Shown: positions 33,523 through 42,734 of the stretch, in pieces
How the letters are laid out: each line of letters begins with the position of its first letter
How positions within the stretch are numbered: the first letter of the stretch is position 1
From: Corynebacterium sp. HMSC27B11
GTDB taxonomy: Bacteria > Actinomycetota > Actinomycetes > Mycobacteriales > Mycobacteriaceae
NCBI RefSeq assembly: GCF_001815985.1
Contig: NZ_KV823552.1
Location: 62,001-126,000, forward strand
Reading direction: 5' to 3'
Length of the DNA stretch: 64,000 bases
Position numbers and translations under genes: made by a program
Notes under the pieces: generated by a model
Seen by the model: the letters and a program-made list of their open reading frames with translations, nothing else
Databases searched by the model: none
Told to the model about the DNA's origin: nothing

Positions 33523-34812
33523 ATGGATTCTCCCAACCGTTCAGAAGACCGGCGCATTCTTGGCGCCACCCTCGTCGGCACGACCATCGAGTGGTACGAC
33601 TTCTTCATCTACGCTCAAGCCGCCGGCCTCGTGTTCGGTACGCAGTTCTTCGCCCCCGCGAGCAGCGATAACCCCAGCCTCGCGCAGGTTTTCGCCTGGG
33701 CATCGCTGGGCATCAGCTTCCTCTTCCGCCCGCTCGGCGCCGCCATCGCGGGCCACCTGGGCGATCGCATCGGGCGCAAGAAGGTGCTCGCGGGCACCCT
33801 GATCCTCATGGGTATGGCCACCACCCTGATCGGCGTGCTGCCGACCTACGCCGCCATCGGCATCGCCGCTCCCCTGCTGCTTGTCTTCCTGCGCATCCTG
33901 CAGGGACTGTCCGCGGGCGGCGAGTGGGGCGGGGCCGCTCTACTCGCCGTGGAGCACGCACCGAAGGGCCGCCGCGGGCACTTCGGCTCCTATCCGCAGA
34001 TCGGCGTGCCCACCGGCCTGGCACTGTCCACCGTGGTGCTGCTGGCCATCACCGCGATCATTGGGCAGGAGGCCTACCTCGACTGGGGTTGGCGTATTCC
34101 ATTCCTGCTGAGCTTCGTGCTGGTCATCGTGGGCGTCATCGTGCGCGCCAAGGTCGCCGAATCCCCGGTGTTCCAGGAAATGCGGGAGCGTGCCGCCGAG
34201 TCCAGCGCCCCGTTGGGTGTGCTGCTGCGCGACCACTGGCGTCTCGTGATCCGCGCGGCGCTGATCTTCTCCGGTAACAACGCCTCCGGCTATATGATCA
34301 TCGCCTTCATGGGCTCCTATGCCACGAAGGAGCTAGGCCACGATCAGGTCAGCGTGTTCCTCTGGGTGGTCGTCGCCGCCCTGGCGTGGATCGTGCTGAC
34401 GATGTACTCCGGCGGGCTCTCCGACCGCATCGGCCGGGTGCAGACCTTCCTCTGGGGCTACGGCATGCTCATCGTGATCGCGGTGCCGGTGTGGTTCCTC
34501 ATCGACTCCGGCTCGCTGTGGATCTTCGGCATCGGCATGCTGCTGTTCATCCCGGGCCTGGCCCTCTCCTACGGCCCGCAGTCCGCCCTCTACGCGGAAA
34601 TGTTCCCCCGCGAAGTGCGCTTCTCCGGTGTGTCCGTGGCCTATGCCCTGGGCTCCATCCTGGGTGGTGCCTTCGCACCGATGATCTCCCAGATGCTCTT
34701 CAACCGCACCGGGATGATCTGGACGGTCGGCATCTACCTGATGGTGATCTGCCTGATCTCCGTGATCGCGCTGCTGCGCACCCCCCGTAACCTCGCGGAC
34801 GCCGAGCTCTAA
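33523..34812 (+). CDS. Major facilitator superfamily transporter, metabolite:H+ symporter (MHS) type
   Basis: The 429-residue protein has about 12 transmembrane helices. The MHS start GATLVGTTIEWYDFFIYAQA is clear. The MFS loop 2-3 motif is AGHLGDRIGRKKVLAGTLI, and RILQGLSAGGEWGGAALLAV follows. MHS members carry organic acids, shikimate, proline/betaine and others; the substrate is unknown. I chose ATG 33523 (MDSPNRSEDRRILG) because the frame upstream is antisense to the rml genes. A strong terminator follows. Confidence 0.9.
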   Translation: MDSPNRSEDRRILGATLVGTTIEWYDFFIYAQAAGLVFGTQFFAPASSDNPSLAQVFAWASLGISFLFRPLGAAIAGHLGDRIGRKKVLAGTLILMGMATTLIGVLPTYAAIGIAAPLLLVFLRILQGLSAGGEWGGAALLAVEHAPKGRRGHFGSYPQIGVPTGLALSTVVLLAITAIIGQEAYLDWGWRIPFLLSFVLVIVGVIVRAKVAESPVFQEMRERAAESSAPLGVLLRDHWRLVIRAALIFSGNNASGYMIIAFMGSYATKELGHDQVSVFLWVVVAALAWIVLTMYSGGLSDRIGRVQTFLWGYGMLIVIAVPVWFLIDSGSLWIFGIGMLLFIPGLALSYGPQSALYAEMFPREVRFSGVSVAYALGSILGGAFAPMISQMLFNRTGMIWTVGIYLMVICLISVIALLRTPRNLADAEL

Positions 34813-34829
34813 AGCGCACCGGCTACCTG

Positions 34830-34859
34830 CCCCGCAAGCTCGTGGCTTGCGGGGTTTTT
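34830..34859 (+). terminator. Rho-independent terminator of the MHS transporter gene
   Basis: CCCCGCAAG (34830-34838) pairs with CTTGCGGGG (34846-34854) and is followed by TTTTT. It also faces the convergent rmlB gene, whose stop codon is at its edge. Confidence 0.9.
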
Positions 34860-35963
34860 CTATCCCAGCAGCTTTTCCGTTTGCCCGTAGCGGCGTTCCG
34901 CCGCCGCGCGGGTGTCCTCCCACCACTGCTGGTTCTCGCGGTACCAATCGATCGTCGCCGCCAGGCCCGCGGCGAAGTCGGTATACCGCGGCTGCCAGCC
35001 CAGGGCTTGCATCGAGGACGGGTCGATCGCATAGCGGCGGTCGTGCCCGGGGCGGTCGCTCACCCAGTCGAAGTCATCCGGCTCCCGGCCGAAGGCCGCC
35101 AAAAGGTCCCGCACGACCTGCAGGTTATTTCGCTCCCCGTCCGCGCCGATGAGGTACGTCTGCCCCAGCTCGCCGCGGTCCATAATCGCCCAGACCGCGT
35201 CGTTGTGGTCGTCGACGTGGATCCAGTCGCGGACGTTATCCCCCTTGCCATACAGCCGCGGCCGCTGCCCCTGCAACAGGCCGGTGATCTGACGCGGGAT
35301 GAATTTCTCCGGGTGTTGGCGCGGCCCATAGTTATTCGAACAGTTACTGATCGTGGCCTTCAGCCCCAGGCTGCGGACGAAGGCGCGCACCATGTGGTCA
35401 GCCGCCGCCTTGGACGCCGAGTAGGGAGAGGAGGGCTGGTAGGGGGTCGTCGGGGTGAAGCGTTGCGGTTCGTCCAGTGCCAGGTCCCCGAAGACCTCGT
35501 CCGTAGAGACGTGGTGCAGGTAGACACCGTGACGCACCGCCGCCTCGGCGAGGTGCACCGTCCCATCCACGTTGCTGCGAACGAACAGCGCCGGGTCCAG
35601 CAGCGAATTATCGTTGTGCGACTCCGCCGCGAAGTGGACGATGGCCAGCCCGTCGACGTCCGGAACCTCGGCGGCGACCTCGTCGACCAGGGCGAGCACC
35701 GCATCCCGGTCCGCGAGGTCCAGCTGCGTGAATCGGAACCGCCCCGGATAGGCATCCTCCAACGGGGTACCGTCCGTAGAGCGCAGGTTCAGCGGATTGG
35801 CGGCATAGGTCATCGCGTCCACGACGTGCACGTGCACATCCGGGCGGGTGGCCAGCGTGCGGTGGACGAAGTTCGCCCCAATAAAACCGGCACCGCCGGT
35901 GACCAGCACGTGGGTCAACCGGCGGTGGGGCGCTGCCGCTTGGTCAGCGGTTTGAGCGGTCAC
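34860..35963 (-). CDS. rmlB: dTDP-glucose 4,6-dehydratase
   Basis: The 367-residue short-chain dehydrogenase-fold enzyme makes dTDP-4-keto-6-deoxyglucose, the step between RmlA and RmlC. The NAD motif VLVTGGAGFIGANFVH is near residue 20. The catalytic Tyr/Lys are in PYSASKAAADHMVRAF, preceded by HHVSTDEVFGDL. GTG 35963 is the likely start, but the ribosome binding site is weak. It is separated from rmlC-rmlA by the convergent MHS transporter gene, so the three rhamnose genes are not one operon. Confidence 0.93.
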   Translation of the reverse strand: MTAQTADQAAAPHRRLTHVLVTGGAGFIGANFVHRTLATRPDVHVHVVDAMTYAANPLNLRSTDGTPLEDAYPGRFRFTQLDLADRDAVLALVDEVAAEVPDVDGLAIVHFAAESHNDNSLLDPALFVRSNVDGTVHLAEAAVRHGVYLHHVSTDEVFGDLALDEPQRFTPTTPYQPSSPYSASKAAADHMVRAFVRSLGLKATISNCSNNYGPRQHPEKFIPRQITGLLQGQRPRLYGKGDNVRDWIHVDDHNDAVWAIMDRGELGQTYLIGADGERNNLQVVRDLLAAFGREPDDFDWVSDRPGHDRRYAIDPSSMQALGWQPRYTDFAAGLAATIDWYRENQQWWEDTRAAAERRYGQTEKLLG

Positions 35964-36004
35964 GAGGAAGCGTCACACTCCAAGCGTGGGTTCTAGTCGG
36001 TGGT

Positions 36005-37120
36005 TTAGTTCAGGCCAGCGTAGGAGTGCAGACCGGAGACCACCATGTTGATGAAGAAGAGGTTGAAGACCATCGTCGCGAAAGCGATGACGTTGATCCA
36101 GGCAGCCTTGGTGCCACGCCAACCCGGGGTTGCGCGGGCGTGCAGGTAGGCGGCGTAGAGGATCCAGGTGATGAAGGACACCGTCTCCTTCGGGTCCCAG
36201 CCCCAGAAGCGGCCCCAGGCGGCGTCCGCCCAGATCGCGCCGAAGATGATGCCCAGGCCGAAGATCGGCAGGGTCCAGATCGCGCTGCGGTAGGCCAGGG
36301 CGTCCAGCTTGGAGGCATCCGGCAGCGGGGAGGCGATGGCTCCGAAGAAGCCCTTTTCCTGCCCCTTCGGGTGCCAGCGGCGCAGCAGGTACATCAGGGA
36401 AGCCATGCCGGAGAGCAGGCCGATGCCGCCACCGATGGAGACGGTGGAGACGTGGATGACGAACCAGTTGGACTGCAGGGCCGGGACGACCGGGGCGGTC
36501 TCCGCGTAGAGCTTCGTACCGCCGTAGAACAGCAGCAGGGTCACCGGGGTCAGCACCCACGGCCACATCACGCGCATCGAGCGGCGGTTGATCACCACAG
36601 CCGCGGCCACCATGGCGAACAGGGTCACCACCGCGACGTACTCGAAGAGGTTGCCCCACGGGAAGCGGTTCGCGGACATGCCGCGCAGCACCAGGAAAGC
36701 GGCGTGCACGGCGATGGCCAGCCACACCAGCGCCTGAGTAATCCCGCCGAAGGTATCCGCGCGCTTCACGCGCTGCAGGATCGTTTCGGTGCGCAGCCCC
36801 GCCGGCAGGTCGGCCTCGTCCAGGGAGGAGGTCGCGATACCGGAAACGTCGGCCGCGCCGTCGTCCCCGACCTCATCGGCAGCGACGTCGGTGGAGCCTG
36901 CACCGGATGCGCCAGCACCAACCGCCACCTTCTGGCGACGCTTCGCCTCCTGCGGGGTGGCCTCGTTCTTCAGCACCCGGGCGCGCTCGCGGCGGGCGTC
37001 GTTCGCCAGGCGGACCAGCCCGTAGTAGAACAGGGACACCGCCAGGGCGAGCAGGTACAGCACCACCGTGGTCTTGTACGCCAGGTCAGAAAACTGCGCG
37101 AGATCTTGATTAATCTGCAT
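36005..37120 (-). CDS. ccsB: Cytochrome c biogenesis protein CcsB (ResC-type, heme-handling)
   Basis: The 371-residue membrane protein belongs to the CcsA/ResC family of system II cytochrome c maturation. The tryptophan-rich heme-binding motif is GRFWGWDPKETVSFITWILY near residue 300. A conserved His region is SNWFVIHVSTVSIGGGIGL. About eight helices are present. With ResB it forms the heme export and cytochrome c synthetase complex. A hydrophilic insert near residues 60-110 is Ala/Asp/Gly-rich. It lies about 140 nt downstream of resB on the same strand. Confidence 0.93.
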   Translation of the reverse strand: MQINQDLAQFSDLAYKTTVVLYLLALAVSLFYYGLVRLANDARRERARVLKNEATPQEAKRRQKVAVGAGASGAGSTDVAADEVGDDGAADVSGIATSSLDEADLPAGLRTETILQRVKRADTFGGITQALVWLAIAVHAAFLVLRGMSANRFPWGNLFEYVAVVTLFAMVAAAVVINRRSMRVMWPWVLTPVTLLLFYGGTKLYAETAPVVPALQSNWFVIHVSTVSIGGGIGLLSGMASLMYLLRRWHPKGQEKGFFGAIASPLPDASKLDALAYRSAIWTLPIFGLGIIFGAIWADAAWGRFWGWDPKETVSFITWILYAAYLHARATPGWRGTKAAWINVIAFATMVFNLFFINMVVSGLHSYAGLN

Positions 37121-37259
37121 GGATTATTTCGATTCCTCAACGGACTAAAGGCATACGCCGACTAAGGCGCATCTCTTGCACATCTAAGATTATCCCCGCC
37201 TAGCGGGAAATCCAACACTCCAGCGGCGCCGGATAGTGGCAGCGACCAGCAAAAACGGA

Positions 37260-38972
37260 TTAGCGATCGCGGAGCTGCTCGTCAAGCCCGTCGCCGAAAT
37301 CCTCTTCCCAGCTACCGCTGGATACGTGGTGCTCCTCGTCCAGGTCCTCCTCCTCGAGGCCCAGGATCCGCTCCGCGGTGCGGTTGAACTCCGCACCCCA
37401 GCCGGCAGCGTCCGTGCGCGCCAGGCCCGCGATCTCGACCACGGTCCCCGGCTGGCCGTCCTCCCGCGGTGCCAGGCGCACCCACAGGCGGCGGCGCTTA
37501 ATCGCCAAGGACACCACCAGGGATACCAGCATCAGCATCGAGAAGATGAAGACCCAGTACAGGCTCGGGTCGTGGCCAATCTGGATGTTGATGAACTCCT
37601 TGGCACCGTCGAAGGTGATCTCGGTGCCGTCGTCCAGCGTGACCTTCTCGCCGACGCGTAGGTTCACGCGATCCAGCTTCTCCAGCAGGCCGTTATGCAT
37701 CTGCTCCGGGTGCAGGGAGAAGATGGACTGCGCGGTGCCGGCGTCCAGCCCCGTCTGGCCGCGGTAGACGTCGATGGCCACCGCCGGGTCCGTCATCGCC
37801 GGGTAGCGGGAGGTCAGCAGCGCACCCTTCTCACCGGTGAACTCCGCGGTGGGGGCGAATAGCCCCTGGATGGCGACCTGGTTATTGCGCCGCTCCAGCT
37901 CCGTGTCGAACATGTCCGCCGGCGGGTCCCAGCGCATCGCGCCGGAGGAGAGGAAGTTGATCTGATCGTCCGGACGGAACTGGGTGGTTTCCGTCACCGT
38001 CTCGCCGTTCGGCCACTTGATGGTGAACGTCGGCGCGTAACCGTGGCCCTGCAGGTAAATGCGGTCGCCCTCCAGGCGCAGCGGGTGGTTAACCTTCAGG
38101 GTGGTCTTTTCCCACTTCTCGTGCGGCTCGTAGGCGGCATCGCCGACGGCGTAGTCGATGTCCGATTCGAAGTCCACTGCCTGCCCGTTCGGCAGGTACT
38201 CCGCCTTAAAGTTCTTGACGTTGATGCAGAACGGGTGCAGGCCGGTGCCGTCGAAGAGCTGCCCGTGGCGGAAGGAGTCGAAGTTACCGACCGCGGAGTT
38301 ACAGAACTCGGAGTTCTCCGTATCGGCGATGATGATCGCCTGGCCCTCGTAGTAGGTGAGACGGCCGACTCCCACAGCCACGAGGATGCCCACCAGGGCG
38401 AGGTGAAAGACGAGGTTCGCGAACTCACGCAGGTAGCCACGCTCCGCGGAGATGGACCAACGCCCCGCGCGGTCGTCCTCAGCGGACGTCTCCGCGATGT
38501 GCCAGCCCTTGAACTCGCGGCGCAGCAGCTCCTTCATCGCCTCCGGCTCGGTGTCCACGGTGCCGGAGATGTGATTCGGCATCCGCTTGAGCACCTTCGG
38601 GGCCCGCGGCGGGGTGGAGCGCAGCGCCTGGTAGTGATCCCAGCTGCGTGGCAGGATGCAGCCCACCAGCGAGATGAACAGCAGTACGTAGATCGCCATG
38701 AACCACGAGGAGCTGAAAACATCGAACAGGCCCAGCTTGTCGAAGACCTCGGCGGTCTTGCCATTGGCGGCGATGTAATCGGCCACCTTGTCCTGGTTCA
38801 GCGAGCGTTGCGGCAGCAGGGCGCCGGGAATCGCGGCGAGGGCCAGCAGGAAGAGCAGCACCAGGGCCGTCTTCATCTTGGTGAGCCACTGCCAGCCGCG
38901 CTTGGGCAGGCCCAGAATCAGCCGGGCCACGTTATTCCCGCCCGGCTTCGTACCGGCCTTGCGCTCAGTCAT
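37260..38972 (-). CDS. resB: Cytochrome c biogenesis protein ResB
   Basis: The 570-residue membrane protein of system II works with CcsB to attach heme to apocytochrome c. It has the ResB start (KRGWQWLTKMKTALVLLFLL) and paired N-terminal helices. VSLVGCILPRSWDHYQALRS and a third helix near residue 195 (FHLALVGILVAVGVGRLTYY) follow. A large extracytoplasmic domain precedes a last helix near residue 490 (YWVFIFSMLMLVSLVVSLAI). ATG 38972 has AAAGGG about 9 nt upstream. Confidence 0.93.
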   Translation of the reverse strand: MTERKAGTKPGGNNVARLILGLPKRGWQWLTKMKTALVLLFLLALAAIPGALLPQRSLNQDKVADYIAANGKTAEVFDKLGLFDVFSSSWFMAIYVLLFISLVGCILPRSWDHYQALRSTPPRAPKVLKRMPNHISGTVDTEPEAMKELLRREFKGWHIAETSAEDDRAGRWSISAERGYLREFANLVFHLALVGILVAVGVGRLTYYEGQAIIIADTENSEFCNSAVGNFDSFRHGQLFDGTGLHPFCINVKNFKAEYLPNGQAVDFESDIDYAVGDAAYEPHEKWEKTTLKVNHPLRLEGDRIYLQGHGYAPTFTIKWPNGETVTETTQFRPDDQINFLSSGAMRWDPPADMFDTELERRNNQVAIQGLFAPTAEFTGEKGALLTSRYPAMTDPAVAIDVYRGQTGLDAGTAQSIFSLHPEQMHNGLLEKLDRVNLRVGEKVTLDDGTEITFDGAKEFINIQIGHDPSLYWVFIFSMLMLVSLVVSLAIKRRRLWVRLAPREDGQPGTVVEIAGLARTDAAGWGAEFNRTAERILGLEEEDLDEEHHVSSGSWEEDFGDGLDEQLRDR

Positions 38973-39017
38973 GAGAATGCCCTTTCACGTTGTTTTCGCA
39001 CACGCTCTACGCACCCG

Positions 39018-39842
39018 TTAGATCGGCAACGTTGCATCACTGATGAACGCGTCCCGAACCCACTCCACAAATATTGCCCACTGCCCGGTGAGCAGCAAAA
39101 TTCCAACAATCACCAGGAGGATGCCGCCGGCCACCTGGATGCGGCGGGAATGGCGGCGCAGGAAGCCAACACCCGCCAGCGCCCGGCGCGAGCCCAAGGC
39201 CAGCAGGATGAACGGCAGGCCCAGGCCGATGCAGTAGGCGATGATCAGCAGCACCCCGCGCGCGGCGGTCGTGCCCTCGGTGCCCGCGGAGACGGAGATG
39301 ATCGCCGCGAGTGTGGGGCCCAGGCAGGGCGTCCAGCCCAACGCGAAGATCCCGCCGAGCAGCGGGGCTCCCGCCAGGGTCGTCCAGCGCTTCGGCGCCA
39401 TCCGGGTATCGGCCTGCAGCGGGGTGATGAAGCCCATGAAGACCACGCCCATGAGGATCGTCACCGCGCCACCGATGCGCATGAGCAGCTGCTGGTTGAT
39501 CCTCAGGGTGCTGATCAGGCCGAAGACCGTGACCGTGGCGAGCAGGAAGATCACGGTGAAACCGGCGACGAACAGCAGCGCCGCAGCGCCCACGCGTCCC
39601 CTTTTATTCGCGACCTTCGTGCCCTGCTCGGTGAACTCGGTATCCGCGCCGACCACGCCCGCGAGATAAGAGATATAGCCCGGCACCAGCGGGATCACAC
39701 ACGGCGAGGCGAAGGAGACCAGGCCCGCCAGCGCGGCTGCCAGCATCGCAAGAACGAGCGGACCGGCGGAGACCGTATCCGCGAAACGCTGGCCGATATC
39801 CCCCGCAGCGAGGGTCAACACAGCCTGCTCCGGGCTCAGCAC
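39018..39842 (-). CDS. ccdA: CcdA-type thiol-disulfide electron transfer membrane protein
   Basis: The 274-residue protein has about six to seven helices. It carries the two conserved membrane cysteines, in SFASPCVIPLVPGYISYLAG and GWTPCLGPTLAAI. CcdA passes electrons from cytoplasmic thioredoxin to extracytoplasmic thioredoxin-like proteins that keep apocytochrome c haem-binding cysteines reduced. The GTG start at 39842 abuts the tlpA stop, and resB follows after 45 nt, giving one operon. Confidence 0.93.
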   Translation of the reverse strand: MLSPEQAVLTLAAGDIGQRFADTVSAGPLVLAMLAAALAGLVSFASPCVIPLVPGYISYLAGVVGADTEFTEQGTKVANKRGRVGAAALLFVAGFTVIFLLATVTVFGLISTLRINQQLLMRIGGAVTILMGVVFMGFITPLQADTRMAPKRWTTLAGAPLLGGIFALGWTPCLGPTLAAIISVSAGTEGTTAARGVLLIIAYCIGLGLPFILLALGSRRALAGVGFLRRHSRRIQVAGGILLVIVGILLLTGQWAIFVEWVRDAFISDATLPI

Positions 39843-40523
39843 TTAAGCACCCTCCCCGGCCCCGGCGCCGTCATCCTCGTCGAGGATCGGCTCCAGGACC
39901 TTCCACAGTTCATCGTCGGTGATTTCCTTGAGGAAGATGTGGGCCGGACGGTGCTGCTTATCCAGCACGATGGTCGTCGGGACGACGGACGCCGGGATAC
40001 CGCCCAGCCGCAGCGCGGACTTGAACGGTGGGTCGTAGATGGAGGGGTAGGTGATGCCGTAGGTGCGCACAAAGTTCTTCGGCTTCTCCCGCGACGAGTC
40101 GCGGACGTTGATGCCCAAGACGGTGCCGTCGCCGCGCTTTTCCAGCTTCTCGTGGACGCGCTCCAGGTCATCCGCCTCGGAGCGGCACGGCCCGCACCAC
40201 TGGCCCCAGGTGTTCAGGACGACGGCCTTGCCGGCATAGTCCTCCAGGTTGATCTGCTCGCCTTCCTCCATCAGGGACTCGCCGGTGAGGTTGGCGACTT
40301 CCTTGCGCTCCTCCTGCGGGTAACTGATGGAGGTCTGCCCCCCTGGGGAGACGAATTCGAAGGTGCCACCGACCGCGACGGCATCGTCGCCGGTGGCGCC
40401 CTCCCCGCAGGCGGTGAGCCCGCCGAGGGAGATGGCGGCGGTGAGCAGCGCGGCCAGTGCGGCGCGGCTGCGCGAGCGGAGATTGGGACGGGTGCTCCTC
40501 AGATGGGCGCCTCGTCGCGACAT
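39843..40523 (-). CDS. TlpA/ResA-like thioredoxin-fold lipoprotein
   Basis: The 226-residue product has a basic N-terminus, a hydrophobic segment and lipobox LTAC (Cys near residue 38), so it is probably anchored outside the membrane. The thioredoxin active site is WGQWCGPCRSEADDL. The cis-Pro region is GGIPASVVPTTIVLD. It is expected to reduce apocytochrome c thiols using electrons from CcdA. ATG 40523 begins MSRRGAHLRST. It is the first cytochrome c gene of the run tlpA-ccdA-resB-ccsB. Confidence 0.9.
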   Translation of the reverse strand: MSRRGAHLRSTRPNLRSRSRAALAALLTAAISLGGLTACGEGATGDDAVAVGGTFEFVSPGGQTSISYPQEERKEVANLTGESLMEEGEQINLEDYAGKAVVLNTWGQWCGPCRSEADDLERVHEKLEKRGDGTVLGINVRDSSREKPKNFVRTYGITYPSIYDPPFKSALRLGGIPASVVPTTIVLDKQHRPAHIFLKEITDDELWKVLEPILDEDDGAGAGEGA

Positions 40524-40569
40524 GGGACCTACCTACCTTTCTGCTGCTATTCGCTCGGGTTGCGACCCG

Positions 40570-41175
40570 TTAAATATCGGCTGCGGGCTCGGAATAGATC
40601 ATGTCCACCAGCTCCTTGCCCTCGAAGATCAGGGAGGTCACGCTGGCGAGGTTGCACTGGCGGGCGGCCGGGTTGTGGGCCAGCTTCTGGCCGCGCACAT
40701 CGCGCTGGATCATCACGATCGGCAGCTGGTGGCTCACGATCACGGCCTCGGAGCCACGGGCGGCAGCGCGGGCGGATTCCACGGCCTCCCACATGCGGTC
40801 GCGGATCTCGGTATAGGGCTCACCCCAACTCGGCTCGGCCGGGCGGCGCAGCATGTGCCAGCGCTTGGGATTCCACAGCGCGGAGCGCACCCCCTTGATA
40901 TGCAGACCTTCGAGGTCGTTACCCGCCTCGATGACCCGCTCATCGGTCTGGATCTCCAGGCCGAGTTTCTCGGCGAAGGGCCGGGCCGTCTCCTGTGCGC
41001 GCTGCAGCGGGGAGGCCACCAGGTGGGTGACGTGGTGGTCGGCCAGGTCGGCGGCCGTGGCATGAGCCATGTTCTCGCCCCGGGCGGAAAGCCGGTAGCC
41101 GGGGAGGCGACCGTAGAGGATCCGATCTGGGTTGTGGACCTCGCCGTGGCGAACCAAATGCACGATGGTTGTCAT
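40570..41175 (-). CDS. Histidine phosphatase (phosphoglycerate mutase) family protein
   Basis: The 201-residue product has the phosphohistidine motif VHLVRHGEVHNPDRILYG at the N-terminus. Further family residues are VASPLQRAQETARPFAEKLG and VIVSHQLPIVMIQRDV. The substrate is unknown. The same position is occupied in mycobacteria (Rv0525), between hemL and the cytochrome c genes. TAAGCT (41184-41189) lies 8 nt before ATG 41175, implying a leaderless promoter that could also serve tlpA-ccdA-resB. Confidence 0.9.
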   Translation of the reverse strand: MTTIVHLVRHGEVHNPDRILYGRLPGYRLSARGENMAHATAADLADHHVTHLVASPLQRAQETARPFAEKLGLEIQTDERVIEAGNDLEGLHIKGVRSALWNPKRWHMLRRPAEPSWGEPYTEIRDRMWEAVESARAAARGSEAVIVSHQLPIVMIQRDVRGQKLAHNPAARQCNLASVTSLIFEGKELVDMIYSEPAADI

Positions 41176-41183
41176 GCTTGTCG

Positions 41184-41189
41184 AGCTTA
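41184..41189 (-). promoter_or_regulatory. -10 box (TAAGCT) of the leaderless histidine phosphatase gene
   Basis: TAAGCT lies 8 nt upstream of ATG 41175 on the minus strand. Confidence 0.4.
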
Positions 41190-41209
41190 CCGGCCGACCC
41201 GGCCTGCGC

Positions 41210-42553
41210 CTAAGCCTCCGCGGCGGCGGCTGCCTTCGCGGCTGGCACGAGGGCGGCCTCGAAACGCTCGAAGTCCGCGTCCGTCAGCGCGGTGGAGACG
41301 AACCAGGTCTCGAACACGCTCGGCGGGGCGAAGATGCCGTTGTCCAGCAGCTCGTGGAAGAAGGCCGGGTAGCGGAAAGTCTCCGCGGCCTTCATCTCCT
41401 CGAAGTTGGTGCCCTCGCCGTCCGCGAAGCGCACGGAGAACATCGTCCCAGCGCGCTGGATGTGGTGCTCCACGGACTCGCGGTCCAGCGCCTCGGTGAT
41501 CAGCCCGATCAGGCGCTCGGCGTTGGCGTCCAGGGTGCGGTAGGCCTCCTCGTCCGCCAGCTTCAACGACGCCAGCCCGCTGGCCATCGCGACCGGGTTA
41601 CCGGAGAGGGTGCCGGCCTGGTACACCGGGCCGACCGGGGCCAGGTGGTCCATGATCTCGGCGCGGCCACCGAAGGCGGCGGCGGGCAGACCACCGGAGA
41701 CGACCTTGCCGAAGGTCGTGAGGTCGCCGGCCACGCCGTCCTTGCCGAACCAGCCCTGGTAGCCCACGCGGAAGCCGGTCATGACCTCGTCGACGATGAG
41801 CAGCGCGCCGTTGGCGTGCGCAATCTCCTTGAGCTGGGCGTTGAAGCTGGTGCCGTCCGCGGTGATGGAGGAAACGGTGCCCATGTTGCCCGGGGTGGCC
41901 TCGGTGATGATGGCGGCGATCTGGCCCTCGTTCTCCGCAAATGCCTTCTTGACGGCCTCGATGTCGCGGTACGGCACCACGACGGTGTCGCTGGCGGCGG
42001 CCTTGGTGATGCCCGGGGAGTCCGGCAGGCCGAAGGTGGCCACGCCAGAGCCGGCGGCGACGAGCAGGGAGTCCACGTGGCCGTGGTAGCAGCCCTCGAA
42101 CTTCAGGATCTTGTCGCGACCGGTGAAGCCACGGGCCAGGCGCACGGCGGACATGGTGGCCTCGGTGCCGGAGTTGACCAGGCGGACCTTCTCCACGCTC
42201 GTGCGGTTGACGATCTCCTCAGCCAGGTCGACCTCCAGGGAGGTCGGGGCGCCGAAGGACAGGCCGCGGGAGGCGGTCGACTTCACGGCCTCGACGATCT
42301 CCGGGTGGGCGTGCCCGTGGATCATCGGCCCCCAGGAGCACACCAGGTCCACGTAGCTGAGGCCATCGGCATCCTGCAGCTGGGAGCCGGAGGCGGAGGT
42401 GATGAAGGGGGAGGTTCCACCGACCGAGCCGAAGGCGCGCACCGGGGAGTTCACACCCCCTGGGATGAAGCGGCGTGCCCGCTCCATCGCCGCCGCACTC
42501 TCGTGGTGGCGCTCCTCGGCTGCCGCGTTGACGTTGGTGTTGGTCGAAGCCAT
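41210..42553 (-). CDS. hemL: Glutamate-1-semialdehyde 2,1-aminomutase
   Basis: The 447-residue PLP enzyme makes 5-aminolevulinate from glutamate-1-semialdehyde, the product of HemA. The N-terminal [19 protein letters not shown] is diagnostic. The cofactor region is [20 protein letters not shown] and the Schiff-base lysine is in [18 protein letters not shown]. Length is standard. The 180 bp upstream, before the P-type ATPase homologue, hold no gene; hemE and hemY, which I recall lying just upstream in C. glutamicum, are not here. Confidence 0.96.
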   Translation of the reverse strand: MASTNTNVNAAAEERHHESAAAMERARRFIPGGVNSPVRAFGSVGGTSPFITSASGSQLQDADGLSYVDLVCSWGPMIHGHAHPEIVEAVKSTASRGLSFGAPTSLEVDLAEEIVNRTSVEKVRLVNSGTEATMSAVRLARGFTGRDKILKFEGCYHGHVDSLLVAAGSGVATFGLPDSPGITKAAASDTVVVPYRDIEAVKKAFAENEGQIAAIITEATPGNMGTVSSITADGTSFNAQLKEIAHANGALLIVDEVMTGFRVGYQGWFGKDGVAGDLTTFGKVVSGGLPAAAFGGRAEIMDHLAPVGPVYQAGTLSGNPVAMASGLASLKLADEEAYRTLDANAERLIGLITEALDRESVEHHIQRAGTMFSVRFADGEGTNFEEMKAAETFRYPAFFHELLDNGIFAPPSVFETWFVSTALTDADFERFEAALVPAAKAAAAAEA

Positions 42554-42734
42554 CGCCTACATCGCCCTTTCTTGTGAAGATTCATCGTCGGTTTAATGCA
42601 CTACGCTCTCATCCTACCGATGGCCCCGGACACCCCTGCCGGCCCGTGGGCCCGCCTGGTGAGCAGGCTTCTGGCCTAGCAAGCCGACTGCGCCGGGCGC
42701 GGCTGTTCACCCCGGTGCGCGAATATCTCGACCC

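Noticed and set aside
38043-40898. 951-codon plus-strand open frame across resB, ccdA and tlpA
   Set aside because: It is antisense to three well-supported genes and composed of His/Arg/Gln-rich shadow sequence.
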